Positions 1 through 10,425 of a stretch of 64,000 nt of DNA are shown here, piece by piece. The DNA is from Stercorarius parasiticus. Taxonomy: Eukaryota; Chordata; Aves; Charadriiformes; Stercorariidae. The stretch covers positions 1,129,309-1,193,308 of the forward strand of contig VWZL01000430.1 in assembly GCA_013396915.1 (NCBI GenBank), in the 5' to 3' direction. Positions within the stretch are counted from its first letter, which is position 1. Every line of letters starts with the position of its first letter. Below the pieces are notes generated by a model. It had not been told where the DNA came from, did no database searches, and worked only from the letters and a program-made list of their open reading frames with translations. The translations under genes were made by a program, and so were the position numbers.

Positions 1-175
1 TGCTGGCTCATGGTCACCCTGTTGCCCACCAGGACTCCCAGGTGTCTTTCCACAGTGCTGCTCTCCAGCAGGTCAGCCCCAACCTGTCCTGGTGCAGGGG
101 TTATTTCTCCCCAGGTGCAGCACCCTACACTTGCCATTCTTGAATTTCATAAGGTTCCTCTCTGTCAGACACCTG
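1..175 (-). mobile_element. CR1 LINE fragment, internal reverse-transcriptase part, cut by the window edge
   Basis: Read on the minus strand, this encodes the late reverse-transcriptase region of the CR1 retrotransposon. I see NLMKFKNGKCRVLHLGRNNP, then after a one-base frameshift ADLLESSTVERHLGVLVGN and VTMSQ, a stretch typical of the CR1 ORF2 C-terminal third. The 5' side is lost near position 175, where similarity fades in a GC-rich flank. The 3' half and tail would lie left of the window. The frameshift means the copy is dead. The family assignment rests on recognising the CR1 protein pattern; the right boundary is approximate. Confidence 0.85.
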
Positions 176-2604
176 CAGCCAAGTTTTCCCGAGTCCTGGG
201 AAGGGGTGGGGGAGTGCAGCATTTTGGGCTCCCAACAGTTTTCCTTGTATGGTCCATCCTGCCCCTGTGCATGTACCGCTCAGCTACACTCTGCCCCAGC
301 AAAACCCACTCTTCGCCACATTCTGGAGGCTGTGGTAATCCAAAAACCCCTTCCTACAATGGTGGCTCATTCTCCAGCACACAAGGATGCACTTCTTTAA
401 TTAGAGTCAGTCCTCTGTTTAAAAATAAGAAAACAAAACAACAAAAAAAAAAAAAAACCAAAAAAAACCCACACACACAAAAAAAAAGGTTTATACTGTC
501 CAGGCTATGAGAACAAGTTGCTAATTTTGCCTGATAAAGCCTGGCACCCTCGCAGAATCACCAACCTTATGTCCTAGACTGGCAACTCTTCTGAAAGACA
601 GCAGCACCTTGGCACAGCTAATTGCATCAGATGCTCAAATTTTCCAGAGTGAATTAATAAATGGTTAATTTATAACTGCAAATGGACGCATTTAATCAAA
701 GTTCTTCACAAGGAAAAGTTACAAAACAAAGTATAAAAGTTATAAAACAAAACACTTTGTAAGAGTTTCAGCTTTTTTCCCATGCTCCTGGTCAGGTAGT
801 TTTATGATACAATATAAAAAGAGGCTTAATCAAATAAACAGTGAGGTTCTTGAGGCCCTCTGCCTGTGAAACATGCATCGGCTCTCTTGGAGCACGTCTT
901 CTATTTGACAAAAATACACAGAACTAACCCAAAACCTCCACCCACCTCTCCTGAGCCACCACTCAGCAGGAGGGTGGAAGCGAGTCTTGGTCACAGAGAA
1001 GCAGGACATTCCATGGGTGCCTTCTCGAGCATCCAAGGGGCAAAGAGGAAACTTCCTACTCGCACCAGAAGCAGCGGTCCTCCTCAACTCTTCACCCACC
1101 CGTCAGGACACCAACCACCAGCTTTTCTCCAGCCCAAGGTATATCTAGTACTTTGAGTAGGTAGCAAAAGTCCATCAGGGTCATTTGATCCAAAATATGA
1201 CCAACCCTTGATGATACTCAGAACTTAAAGAAATTTCACCACAGCAGTGAAGTCAAATATGAGAAAAACAACTCGAATTTTTGCAAACTGACACTTCTTT
1301 TTTTTCCTCCATTAAACGCACAGGGCGTTCTACTGAGTGTCAAAGGTGGGCTGTATAACATTTTACCAGCTCTGAAATAACGCTCTTTACTCCACATCTC
1401 GATTTGCCCACAACTTGAGTGACACCGCGTGTTGTCAAGAGACGCAGACTCTGTGAGGCTTTTCTGAGCGCGCTGCCTGTTTTAAGGCAATGTTCAGTTT
1501 TCCTTGGCTTTGCTCCAGTTCTCCCAAAAGCCAGCCTAATCCTCCAGGCTAGCACTGCAATCCCGATGGGATCGCAACCACCAGGCTCTTGATTCCTCCC
1601 TTCTAGCAGCCAGGACCTCCTGCTTTTGCTAACATCCACCCGAAGAGTGAGAAACACAGAATGTTCTCCTCTTCTCATTAGCCAGGAGTTAATTAGAAAA
1701 ACTAAGGCAGATAAATACCCAGCTATCGTCTTCCCTCATTACTGTCCATGGTAGAAAAGCAAGAGCAGCTGCCAGCAGAGCTCTCACCCCTTTGCTCATC
1801 CCTCCTTCACATACCCTCACCCATCACCCCAGGACAGATAGCCCCCAACATGAGGGGGTAAAGGACATTGCAATATTTGCATATCTAATAGTTACTGCTG
1901 TCGGCTTTTCTGTAAATGCCTAACGGACGGGTCTACATTCCTTACTCTGTCATGACTTACTCCCTACAATTATTTTAATTTAAGCTCTTCCATAGCTTCT
2001 AACCATAAAATACTTTGTAAAACAGTGCAAAGAAGTGCTACGCATCTTTGTCAAAAGTTCCCAAATTTTGCATAAATTATTCCACTGATAGCTTGGAAGA
2101 AGTGATTCTATGAAGAGTGGGGGGGGGTGATACCCAGTCTCCTACTCCTGTGTCCTGCACCGCTCTGCAGCTCCCCGCTGCATCCCTCCAACACTCCGTG
2201 AGATGAGGGGTGATCCTGGCAGCCTCCCAGCTCTGTGCAATGCTCTGCTCCCTCCTGTATTCCTTATGGCAAAAACATAGCCCACAGCATGGATTTTCCA
2301 TTCCGTGTCCCTCCCAGCCTCAAACAGCCTTCTTGTGCCTCAGTGTCTTTGTGGCTCGATTTAAAGTCTCAGCTGAAAAGCTCCTTCTGCTGCTTAGTTG
2401 TGCTTAGATTTCTGATTTTTTACCCGTTCTCCTAAAGCTCACATATAGGGCTTACAGGGCTGCATGATTGCTGGGTACATATGCACCATCCTACCCACAT
2501 ATCCCCCTTAACTTCAGAACCACCGAGTTCATTACTACCACATCAGACCAGGAGACAGCAGCCTAAATTATTACTTTCCCACCAACTTCATGGAAATAGG
2601 AGAA
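176..2604. other. Non-coding stretch, no gene seen
   Basis: I recognise no exon or mobile element here. The stretch holds an A-rich run at 421-489, AT-rich sequence at about 640-840, a run of nine G at 2119-2127 and a perfect octamer ATTTGCAT at 1875-1882. The open frames on both strands (up to 112 codons at 1340-1678 minus) resemble no family I know. Confidence 0.6.
421..489. repeat. A-rich simple sequence
   Basis: Adenine runs broken by single C and short CA steps, about 70 bp. It does not end a recognisable retroposed element, because the sequence to its left does not match a known SINE or gene transcript. I treat it as low-complexity DNA. Confidence 0.85.
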
Positions 2605-2755
2605 GAGGCAAAACAGTGTGAACTCTACCTGGGACCCCATGAAATGCCAGCATGAATTTATTAGACCACTAATTGAAGAGGAGAACAATATTTTGCATGC
2701 CCTAACCTGCCGAAAAGCTTTATTTGCAATTATTAGACATCAGAGAATATACGCT
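2605..2755 (+). pseudogene. Degraded C2H2 zinc-finger fragment, plus-strand member of a convergent pair
   Basis: In forward frames this shows linker-like LYLGPHE, then KCQHEFIRPLIEE, then CRKALFAIIRHQRIY. The last piece resembles the second cysteine, helix and first histidine of a C2H2 finger (consensus CGKAF, LIRHQRIH), but the helix is about three residues short and the final histidine is tyrosine. A stop follows at once (APQ, stop). At least one frame change is needed between the linker and the next finger. A DNA-binding finger array is the likely origin; this remnant cannot fold. It is weaker evidence than its minus-strand partner, and an unrelated conserved element cannot be excluded. 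Confidence 0.45.
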
Positions 2756-2759
2756 CCTC

Positions 2760-2925
2760 AGTGAAGCGTCCCCTCCCATGTAGATTGTCTGATGTCTAAT
2801 AGGCATGGAAAGCCAGTCAAAGCTTGTCCTGCAAAGTCGGGGCATTCGTAATAGCTCTGTCCAATGTAGAGTCTCTGATGCCCAATAAGTAGCTCACTCT
2901 GAAGTCTTTTTTAATTTCGTTAGAA
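2760..2925 (-). pseudogene. Degraded C2H2 zinc-finger fragment (two fingers), minus strand
   Basis: On the minus strand two adjacent fingers can be followed. The first reads KDFRVSYL, then after a one-base shift LIGHQRLY. This keeps the F-x5-L-x2-H-x3-H spacing of a C2H2 finger with the last histidine changed to tyrosine. A linker-like IGQSYYECPD follows, matching the usual TGEKPYECPDC pattern with the second cysteine lost. The second finger reads GQALTGFPC, then after another one-base shift IRHQTIYMGG, again with correct spacing. Two frameshifts and lost metal ligands mark it as dead. It faces the plus-strand fragment at 2605-2755, with 14-bp perfect inverted arms (2731-2744 and 2788-2801). 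Confidence 0.6.
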
Positions 2926-4169
2926 AGCCAGTGGACCTCGAGACACAAGTCTGTTGGAAATGAGATTACATCCATTCCAGGGGTCACCAAATGTCTTGCT
3001 TGTTTTCCCTCTCCATTTTACTACCGCGAAATCGTTTAATTGAGCATAGTATTTGTAATCAAGTTGGTGAAAGTCATCACACAAGGCAACAATTTCCTAC
3101 ACATTTGACCTAGGACTACCTGACTAAATGAGAAGAGGGAAGTATTTCTGTGGGTGTCTTCATCTTACATGAGATAAACTCTTATTTTCAGATCTTAAAT
3201 GCTGAAGTTGAAAAGCTGCATGTGGCTCAACATCAGAAGGAAAAACGGTTCCCAATTAAGCACCTGATGGCAAAATAACTGCATTTCACCAGCGCAAAGG
3301 TGATGCCAGGGCGACTGAAGCTCATCAGTCCTTCTCCGAGATGAAGAGATGCAAGTCTACTATTAAGATCACTATCATTTCTGTTCACTCATGAGACTGA
3401 AACAAGAAACACAAGAGGGTGAAAGTCCTTTCCTACAAGCAGTGAGTGCAAATGTGTGTATTTGCTCAGCATCTGACACTGATACTGCAAGCTCAGCAGT
3501 TGCAAACGCATTTTGCAGAAGCCTCAATGCTGATTGGACCTTACAGTGGCCACCATCCTCCTCCTTACAGCTCCATTTCCAACTAGAGAACAGATGATAA
3601 CACACTTTCTGCCTCCAAACCTTTAATTTGGTCCCAGTGTCTGGTTAAGATGTCAGTACTTCTCATTGCAGCTTTACTAATAAACTCAAAGGACATGCTT
3701 CATATAAATAGGTGCAAATCAAAGGGGCAAACATGGGGGTCAGAACAGCATAGCATTTGGCATGTTTGCATAGAAAAATGTATTAGCAGGTAGAGTAGTA
3801 TTATTAGAGAAAAGGCATTGACACCACTGCACGGATAAATTCAGTTTGGCATATCCAAGGGCAGTGGGAATAAAAGAAAGCGTGCCTTAATGCAAACAGT
3901 CCCAATGCTTTAAACATTTAGAAATAACTTGCCATTGGTAACATTCTTAATCACTGACAGATTTGCAAATAGCCAAAATTACAATCCCTCCTATGCAGAG
4001 ATCCTTCTTGCTAAATATCTATCCCTCTTCTGCCTGTGGAGGGTTTGAGGCTCCACCTCCAGGATCCTGGTAGCTCCTGCTCCTGGTATCTGCCATGACA
4101 GAGGACTGTCAGACTCATCACAGGTATCAAAGCCCTTTGCAAGACTTGCTCATATGATTATGTAGCTTT
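2926..4169. other. Non-coding stretch, no gene seen
   Basis: Mostly AT-leaning single-copy sequence. Overlapping open frames on both strands at 3375-3605 (about 70 codons each) have no family resemblance. I see no repeat element. Confidence 0.6.
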
Positions 4170-4254
4170 GAGCAACCTGATCTAGTGAAAGATGTCCTTG
4201 ACCACGATCTTTAAAGGTCCCTTCCAACCCAAACCATTCTCTGATTCTACGATT
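4170..4254 (+). mobile_element. CR1 LINE 3' end, short and internally deleted
   Basis: Starts with the CR1 3' region GAGCAACCTGATCTAGTG, loses roughly 25-30 bp around 4205, and resumes at GATCTTTAAAGGTCCC with the terminal part CCAACCCAAACCATTCT followed by tail units CTGATTCTACGATTA. The tail at the right end gives plus orientation. This is a strongly 5'-truncated old insertion with no coding capacity. Confidence 0.88.
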
Positions 4255-6404
4255 ACGTGCATCAGCATCCGTAAAAGTAAAAACTTCCTGGGAGCACAAC
4301 AGTACCCTCAACTTCCTCCTTGGACCTGAAGATGCCAAGTAGGTTTTCCAAGCCCTGTGCTTGTAGGAGAGCATGAAAGCTAAGATATTGCAATAAAAGG
4401 CTGCTTCAGAGTCCTTGCACCCCTGCAGTGACAGCAGGCTGGGGGCAGAGCCGAGCATGGTGACTTATGACACTTTCCTCTCTCTCCCAGTTAAACTTGC
4501 ACTGCTGCTGCAGAGAGGACCAAGCCCGTCAGTGCCAAGGCAGAAGAGCTGCATCTCCTCCCATTTTCACAGCACACATCCCAGTCCCGAAACCAGCAGG
4601 TGTGGACCCCAAACAGCCCTTCTGTAAAGCACTAATTAGCGACAGACTTGCTATGAATATTCCAAATACCATTTCTCTCCAAATCAGCCTGTGTCAGCAA
4701 AGGGCAACGTTTTGAAGGGCTGGGAATAATTTTGAGGCACTTGTGAGAGGAAGGCAAAGAAACTTAAAACTTGCTGACTCCCCGGCGTGATTTGGGCATC
4801 TGCTGGTTGAGGGGCAGCAGCATCACCCCTGGGGAAGGCACTGCTGTCACACACAGCGGAGGTGAGGTCATGGCACGGACGCAAAAGGCTCGTGCAGGAA
4901 GTCTGATCTATGGTAATTAATTCAGAGATTTTTGTATTTTTATTTCAATGCTCTCCTGTCTTGCCAGGCAACCAAAATGCAAACAAAACTATACACGGCA
5001 AAGGGGAAAAAATAAAAAGAAAAAAGACACCTTTTTGTACTGATAGCAGCTTGAATTGCAGGAGGGGGGAAACACAGGAGCAGAGTGAGAAGTGCAGGCC
5101 AAGCAAGTGACCTTACGCTCAGAGTTTTGGAGGGAAAAAATGTGCGTTAACGCTAAACACAACATGCCCCAAAACCTGAGCTTAAAACCCTGACGCAGCC
5201 TCTAAAAAACTAAAGAGACCCCACTGCGCTGTCCTTCCTCACCCTGCTCTTCCCCACCTGACACTGTGGGTTTTTTCTTATTCTTGTGAAATAGCTGATG
5301 GGATGCTGAGGCTTTGGCTTTAACCACAGCAGAGAAATGATGCATTCTGAAATCAGAAGAAAAGGAGGCAGGGAAAAAAGCAGGCTCTGATTTTCTCACT
5401 ATTCATGTCAGGTGAGATGAGTCATTTATGCCATAAGACGTTAGAAAAGAAGTCTTTTAAGGATTCATAAAAAACATAACGCATGCATAAAAGGCTGTTA
5501 AGAGGAGAGGTTTGCAATTAACAATGTTACTGTATCACTAACATGTATCTATGCTGAAACCACTGGGGATTTTAAGCCATTTTCACAAATATAATATTCC
5601 ATTTTAAAGATAGAATTGAGATCCTTAGCAGTAACCAGGAAAACTGCCTGGGAAGGCAATGCAAAACAGTCAGATCCCTGAGCCAGATGGAGCCACTTTG
5701 CCCCTGATCAATCACTGCCTGTTATTATCCTTAAATGACCCCCCAAAATAAAATACATCCTGGAAAATAAACACAAATTTTGTGCTAACCACTCAGCTTT
5801 CGGCATTAACATCTTTCCCCCAGACTCAGTGTTTTTAGAAGGAGCAGTGAACGTTACCAATGGCAACTGCAAAATGTCCCATCAGATTCAGATGCTGATT
5901 GTTCTATACAGAATTGATATGACATAATGGTAATGATTCCAGAAATTAAGATCACTTTATTTCTACGATTACTGCCCGCTACGCACTGATTTAAATCACC
6001 GCTCCTCATGGGGAGGGACTGACCCCATGGTGCACCATCTGGACAGGAGCTGGGTCCTGCAAACGTCTTTTCTTTTTGCACTGCAACACTGTTTTTTGTT
6101 TGTTTTCAAGCCAAGGTGGGGTTCGATTTCATCCCTTCTGCTGTGACTTGGGTGCCATTCAGCACACTTCTTTTTGGCCGCAACCTTGAATCCTTGCCCT
6201 TACCGTAATGCATCCAATCTAAAAATAAGGAACGGCGAGGCTGGGCAAAGACGTCGCCGTAAACAGGATCTCGAGACGTAATGTGACAAGAGAGATTTAG
6301 AATAAACATGTTCCGAGGGTGCTGACTGGAGCCATGGATCCCACCACCAGTCCTGGTTTCTGCTCAGAGTCAGAGGCTCCCCTCGGGAGCCCATAGATAT
6401 TTTA
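4255..6404. other. Non-coding stretch, no gene seen
   Basis: No exon or interspersed repeat recognised. Sequence at 5405-5600 and 5850-6000 is AT-leaning and rich in homeodomain-like cores; a near-palindromic TTTATGCCATAA lies at about 5427-5438. Nothing here proves function. Confidence 0.55.
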
Positions 6405-6486
6405 TACATAGACTATTTTATACATATATATATTTACATATATATAATACATTATAGATATAATAATATGATACAATGTTATGTAT
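6405..6486. repeat. AT-rich tract left of a CR1 insertion
   Basis: Almost pure A/T with repeated TATATA and ATACAT steps. A matching AT-rich tract continues at 6744-6815 on the other side of the CR1 copy, so the LINE probably inserted into one original TA-rich tract. Confidence 0.85.
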
Positions 6487-6743
6487 AATCCTGGGCTGCA
6501 CCAAAAGAACCGTGGGCAGCAGATCCAGAGAGGTGATTCTGTCCCTCTGCTCTGCTCTGGTGAGACCCCACCTGGAGTACTGTGTCCAGCTCTGGAGCCC
6601 TCAGCACAAGAAGGACATGGAGCTGTTGGAGCGGGGCCAGAGGAGGGCCATGAGGATGATCCGAGGGCTGGAGCCCCTCTGCTGTGAGGACAGGCTGAGA
6701 GTTGGGGGGGTTCAGCCTGGANCTAACCATCTTATGATTCTAT
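6487..6743 (+). mobile_element. CR1 LINE fragment, reverse-transcriptase C-terminus joined to the 3' tail at a single N
   Basis: The forward frame encodes the CR1 ORF2 C-terminal block; SRSREVILSLCSALVRPHLE and LLERGQRRAMRMIRGLEPL are readable. The coding part stops at TTCAGCCTGGA (6711-6721). A single N at 6722 follows, then only CTAACCATCTTATGATTCTATA, the very end of a CR1 tail. About 300 bp of C-terminal coding and 3' UTR that should lie between are missing. Either the copy has a real internal deletion or the assembly was collapsed at the N. The coding block itself is well kept, so this is a fairly young copy. Confidence 0.93.
6722..6722. other. Single undetermined base at a CR1 break
   Basis: One N separates the coding part of a CR1 copy from the last bases of its tail. 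A one-base gap at this spot suggests an assembly join inside a repeat rather than a simple low-quality base. Confidence 0.9.
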
Positions 6744-6815
6744 AACAATATGCTATAATAAATATATTATATAACATATACTACATATTTTTATATCTAT
6801 ATAAAAAGACCATGT
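6744..6815. repeat. AT-rich tract right of the CR1 insertion
   Basis: Continuation of the TA-rich sequence seen at 6405-6486, with units such as TATATTATATAA and ATATCTATATAA. Confidence 0.85.
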
Positions 6816-7210
6816 ATGTCTATGTCATACGTGCGATCTATTGCATGAACTGCAAACTGTAAGTTTAATTTTGCAGTTCCTGAATTGGACTTCTCAACCC
6901 TACAGCTCCTCAGCACCTTTTCCGGCCATGACATATCTCCCCTTCTTCCTTTAAATTAGCACTGCAGATGAAACTGGATGCCTCGAGGCTTTGTTAATGC
7001 CAGTCTGAATCCGTCCCAGCCAGATCTAGTAAGGATTAAAAGCTGTTCTCCTCCCTTGGATGTTAAATGACCTTATTACAGAAAGAGTTTTGTGCTCGCA
7101 CACCGCTGGGCTCTGCACCAACCGGCAAACCCATGAGAGACCTAGAAATGCATAAACCCCATGGCCTGAACCAGCCCTGATGCCAAAGCAAAGCTTTCTC
7201 CTGCCTAGGC

Positions 7211-7280
7211 AAAAAAAAAAACAAACAAAAAAATCCCCCACAACAACAACAAAAAAAAAACAAACACAAACAACCAAACA
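7211..7280. repeat. A-rich and CAA-type simple sequence
   Basis: Two adenine runs of about ten flank CAAACAAA and ACAACAACAAC steps. Plain low-complexity DNA without an attached element. Confidence 0.85.
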
Positions 7281-8264
7281 GAAAAATTCAAGGAAATAAG
7301 AGTTTATTCCTATCAGCAATATTCTGCAGAAATATTGCTGGCATGATGTGGTGTGTGTGGGGAGGTCAGGGAAGGATGCTGGAAGCAAATGTTAGATGTC
7401 ATTTTCCTGGGAAAGCTAAATATGACATAAAATAGCAAACCCCATCTTTTGTGGAGAGCTTCTCTCTTTCTTAGGCCTTACGAAACATCAGCCAGCCCTT
7501 CTCCAAAATCCCAGGTCTTCCCAAGGTCAAGGAAAGAAAATGACTATAGATTTTCCAATGAAGAGTGTGGTTGATTTGTAAGGGATATGAATATTTTTCC
7601 CCAGGCTGTCATCTCAGGATTCGATCAGTGGTGCTTAGAAAACCTAGTCCAGTTAACTTTTTTTATTATTACTATTATTATTTTCTAAATGCAAAACCAT
7701 TTTCTAGTGGTTCCTTATTCCAGACCCTGCCTGAACCCCCACCTCTGCAATGGCTGCCAGTGAGACCTTTGCTTTCAGAAACCCCAAAACACTTGACTGG
7801 AAGAAGGAGCAGCAGGTCATGCAGCCACTTGCAGACTTCATTGCACCGCCCGCAACGTGTTTTAGGTGAACTGATGTTGTTTTGGCTAAATTAATGTGCT
7901 TTCAGGAAAGGAGTTAATCCTTTTTTCTTTTATAAGAGGAGATAACTGCTCCTCTGCAAAGCAGAGCTCTTGTTTTCAAATCACTACACGAGCATTAATG
8001 TTAATCCTCCGGCTTCCCCGATGCCGCTCTGGGTTATCACCAGCACAAAAGCGAGAAGCGGGGCTTAGAGATGAAGTGGTTTCACAGGGAGGCTGCACAC
8101 GGTTCTGCTTTTCAAGGGTTTGAAGTGGGGTAGTCACCACAAATCAGCCCTCAAAACACCCCGGATTAAAAGACGTTCGGTCGCAGTCTGGTGGGTGGGT
8201 GAGCAACAGTATCTGCCTCACACAAAGGGATTAAGCACCGAGATTAAGGCTTGTATTTTCACAA

Positions 8265-8500
8265 ATGACTTCTGATTTTGGATGGCTTCGTTCTTTATTA
8301 TGGCACAAGTTTCTGACAGATGAAAAAGCAGGCATTCGCATGTGTAATTTCAGGCAAAGAACTGCAGTACTCAAAATTAAAAGCCATTTTTCGGCTATTA
8401 GTCCTACTTATTACATACCTTATTTCCCTGCACTAATTAGGCCAATTAAAGTTTTCTTACTGTACTTCAAAGCCGGGTTGCGATCCCTCTCTATGAAATA
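8265..8500. promoter_or_regulatory. Candidate non-coding regulatory block rich in TAATTA cores (unproven)
   Basis: The block has the look of vertebrate conserved non-coding DNA: no repeats, mixed composition and clustered homeodomain cores. At 8433-8448 CTAATTAGGCCAATTA places two ATTA-type cores in near-inverted arrangement around GGCC. Homeodomain proteins bind TAATTA as single or paired sites. Whether this block is conserved cannot be judged from one genome, so the call is an inference from texture only. Confidence 0.25.
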
Positions 8501-9191
8501 CTTAAGCAGCACGAAGCAAACTCCCATTATTGCCACCAATTCTGCTGGCCGGCGGGAGCCGATCCTGCACCCCCGGCAGCCGGCACTGCGCCGCCACATC
8601 CTGCGGTTCAAGAAAGACTTTCAAGGAAAGCACGTTTCCTGGCCTGGAGACATGTACCAACAGAGAACGAGATGCAAATTTTACCAAATCTGTCTGGGAG
8701 CCATGCTTTTTCTTCCCAACTTTCCTTCTCCCCACGGCATCCAAGAGCGGGTGCTGAGGGCAGTTAGGTCGGGCTGACACTGGTGGCCCCAGGCACTGGT
8801 AGGGCTGGGCTCAGTGCAACGGATGCTCGCTTGGCAAACACAGGCTCCCACAGCCTTTCGGGTCCCGCTGGCTGCCACAACACCGGTCCCCAGCACTTCG
8901 TCACCCGTCGGGAGGAAACCAAACCTGAGGCATGTGGCTGGGATACTTTTCAGCTGTGTGTGGGGTCACAGTAATTCCCACATGAGCAGACACTTTCTTT
9001 TATTTAATCCCCAGGTTTTAAAGTGCTTTTCATCTTCAAAATTTTTTATTTTTTATTTAAAATCACCAAATCCCTACTTCCTGCTGCAAGCCGAACTAAG
9101 AAAATACCCATTTTATCAGTTTATCAGGAAAGTTCACCCCCACTTTCTAACATCTCAGCCTCACTCACGGTTCTGCCCTTACCAAGGCAAA

Positions 9192-9257
9192 GCTACGACA
9201 CGAATTGCTCAGTGCTATGACATGAATTGCTCAGTGCTACGACACGAATTGCTCAGC
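9192..9257. repeat. Minisatellite, three 22-bp units
   Basis: Three head-to-tail copies of GCTACGACACGAATTGCTCAGT at 9192-9213, 9214-9235 and 9236-9257. The middle copy differs by two C-to-T changes (CTATGACATG), and the last copy ends in C instead of T. Both changes in the middle copy fall at CpG sites, as expected from methylated-cytosine decay. Confidence 0.95.
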
Positions 9258-9809
9258 ACTGGCCCCTCTTGGCACTGGAACACAGCGGGCTTCTTTTCAG
9301 CTGTAAGAATTTGAATGAAACGGGCCATTCAGCCGAGCCTACGCACGCAGTTCACAGTGAGTTCATTTTAATGCAGCTCAACGGCTTTACCTGTCGCTGA
9401 AACCAACCCAAATAAAACCATGGTGCTCCACAGGGGTTTTCAGCACCCGTCAGGAGCGGGTTTCGCACAGTCCTACAGGCATCATCCCCCAGCAAGCAAA
9501 TCGGCATGTCTGGGCTCGTATCCCCACAGGCCAAGGCATTTTGGAAGCTGAGTTGAGCCTCTACAAACCCTTCACAACACAGAGCCAAAAGCTCCATCCT
9601 CCCAAAGCAGCATCCTCTCTGATGGAAGACCATGCCATCATTGCATCGCTCTGGGCTGCCCTGCACCCTCCATCTCCATTCATACCCGCGCAAAGACAGC
9701 ATCATACTGGGATAAATGGAAAGACAGTGTTTTATGCCAGTGTGTACAATTACACTGTATCCCATCCCTGCAAAGACTTGGATAAATATGTATACAGATA
9801 TATACCTTA
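9258..9809. other. Non-coding stretch, no gene seen
   Basis: Single-copy sequence between the minisatellite and the long CR1 copy. The 222-codon minus frame at 9352-10020 runs partly antisense to CR1 and is not a gene candidate. Confidence 0.6.
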
Positions 9810-10425
9810 CACTTGTGGCCAAGACGGCTAATGGTCTCCTGAGGTGCATTAAGAGTGTGGCCAGCAGGTGGAGGGAGGTCATCTTCCTCCTCTGCTCTGC
9901 CCTGGGGAGGCCACATCTGGAGTGCTGGGTCCAGTTCTGGGCTCCCCGGTTCAAGACAGACAAGGAACTGATGGAGAGAGTCCAGCGGAGGCTGTGGAGA
10001 TGCTGAGGGGGCTGGAGCATCTCTGTGCTGAGGAAAGGCTGAGAGCCCTGGGGCTGTTCAGCTGGAGAAGAGCAGGCTGAGAGGGGATCTCATCAATGCT
10101 CAGCAATAGCTAAAGGGCGGGGGGCAAGAGGATGGGGACAGACTCTTCAGTGGTGCCCAGCGACAGGACAAGGGGCAACGGGCACAAACTGGAACACGGG
10201 AAATTCCATCTCAACATGAGGGAAAACTTCTTCCCTGTGAGGGTGTCAGAGCCCTGGCACAGGCTGCCCAGAGAGGTGGTGGAGTCTCCGTCTCTGGAGA
10301 CATTCCAAACCCGCCTGGACGTGTTCCTGTGCCACCTGCTCTGGGTGACCCTGCTCTGGCAGGGGGTTGGACTGGGTGATCTCCAGAGGTCCCTTCCCAC
10401 CCCCACCATTGTGTGATTCTGTGAT
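9810..10425 (+). mobile_element. CR1 LINE, longest copy here: ORF2 C-terminus plus full 3' end
   Basis: The forward strand encodes the last part of CR1 ORF2: [36 protein letters not shown], then after a frame break GLEHLCAEERLRALGLFSW, and after more breaks [18 protein letters not shown] and [20 protein letters not shown]. The 3' UTR is complete and ends in GTGTGATTCTGTGAT, the ATTCTGTG-type tail. The 5' end is truncated near 9810, the usual result of incomplete target-primed reverse transcription. Stops and frameshifts make it inactive. It belongs to the same subfamily as the minus-strand copy at 32813-33294. Confidence 0.95.

Larger units (their letters stand above)
6816..9191. other. Non-coding stretch with a candidate regulatory block
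   Basis: No exon or mobile element recognised. It contains an A/CAA-rich run (7211-7280), a TTATTA-rich run (about 7660-7685) and a homeodomain-site-rich block at 8265-8500, listed separately. The 170-codon frame at 8265-8777 plus has no recognisable domain and overlaps long frames on the other strand. Confidence 0.55.

Noticed and set aside
8265..8777. 170-codon plus frame
   Set aside because: No recognised motif, and long frames exist on the opposite strand too. The sequence looks more like non-coding regulatory DNA.
9352..10020. 222-codon open frame on the minus strand
   Set aside because: Its first part is antisense to the CR1 copy at 9810-10425 and the remainder shows no domain.
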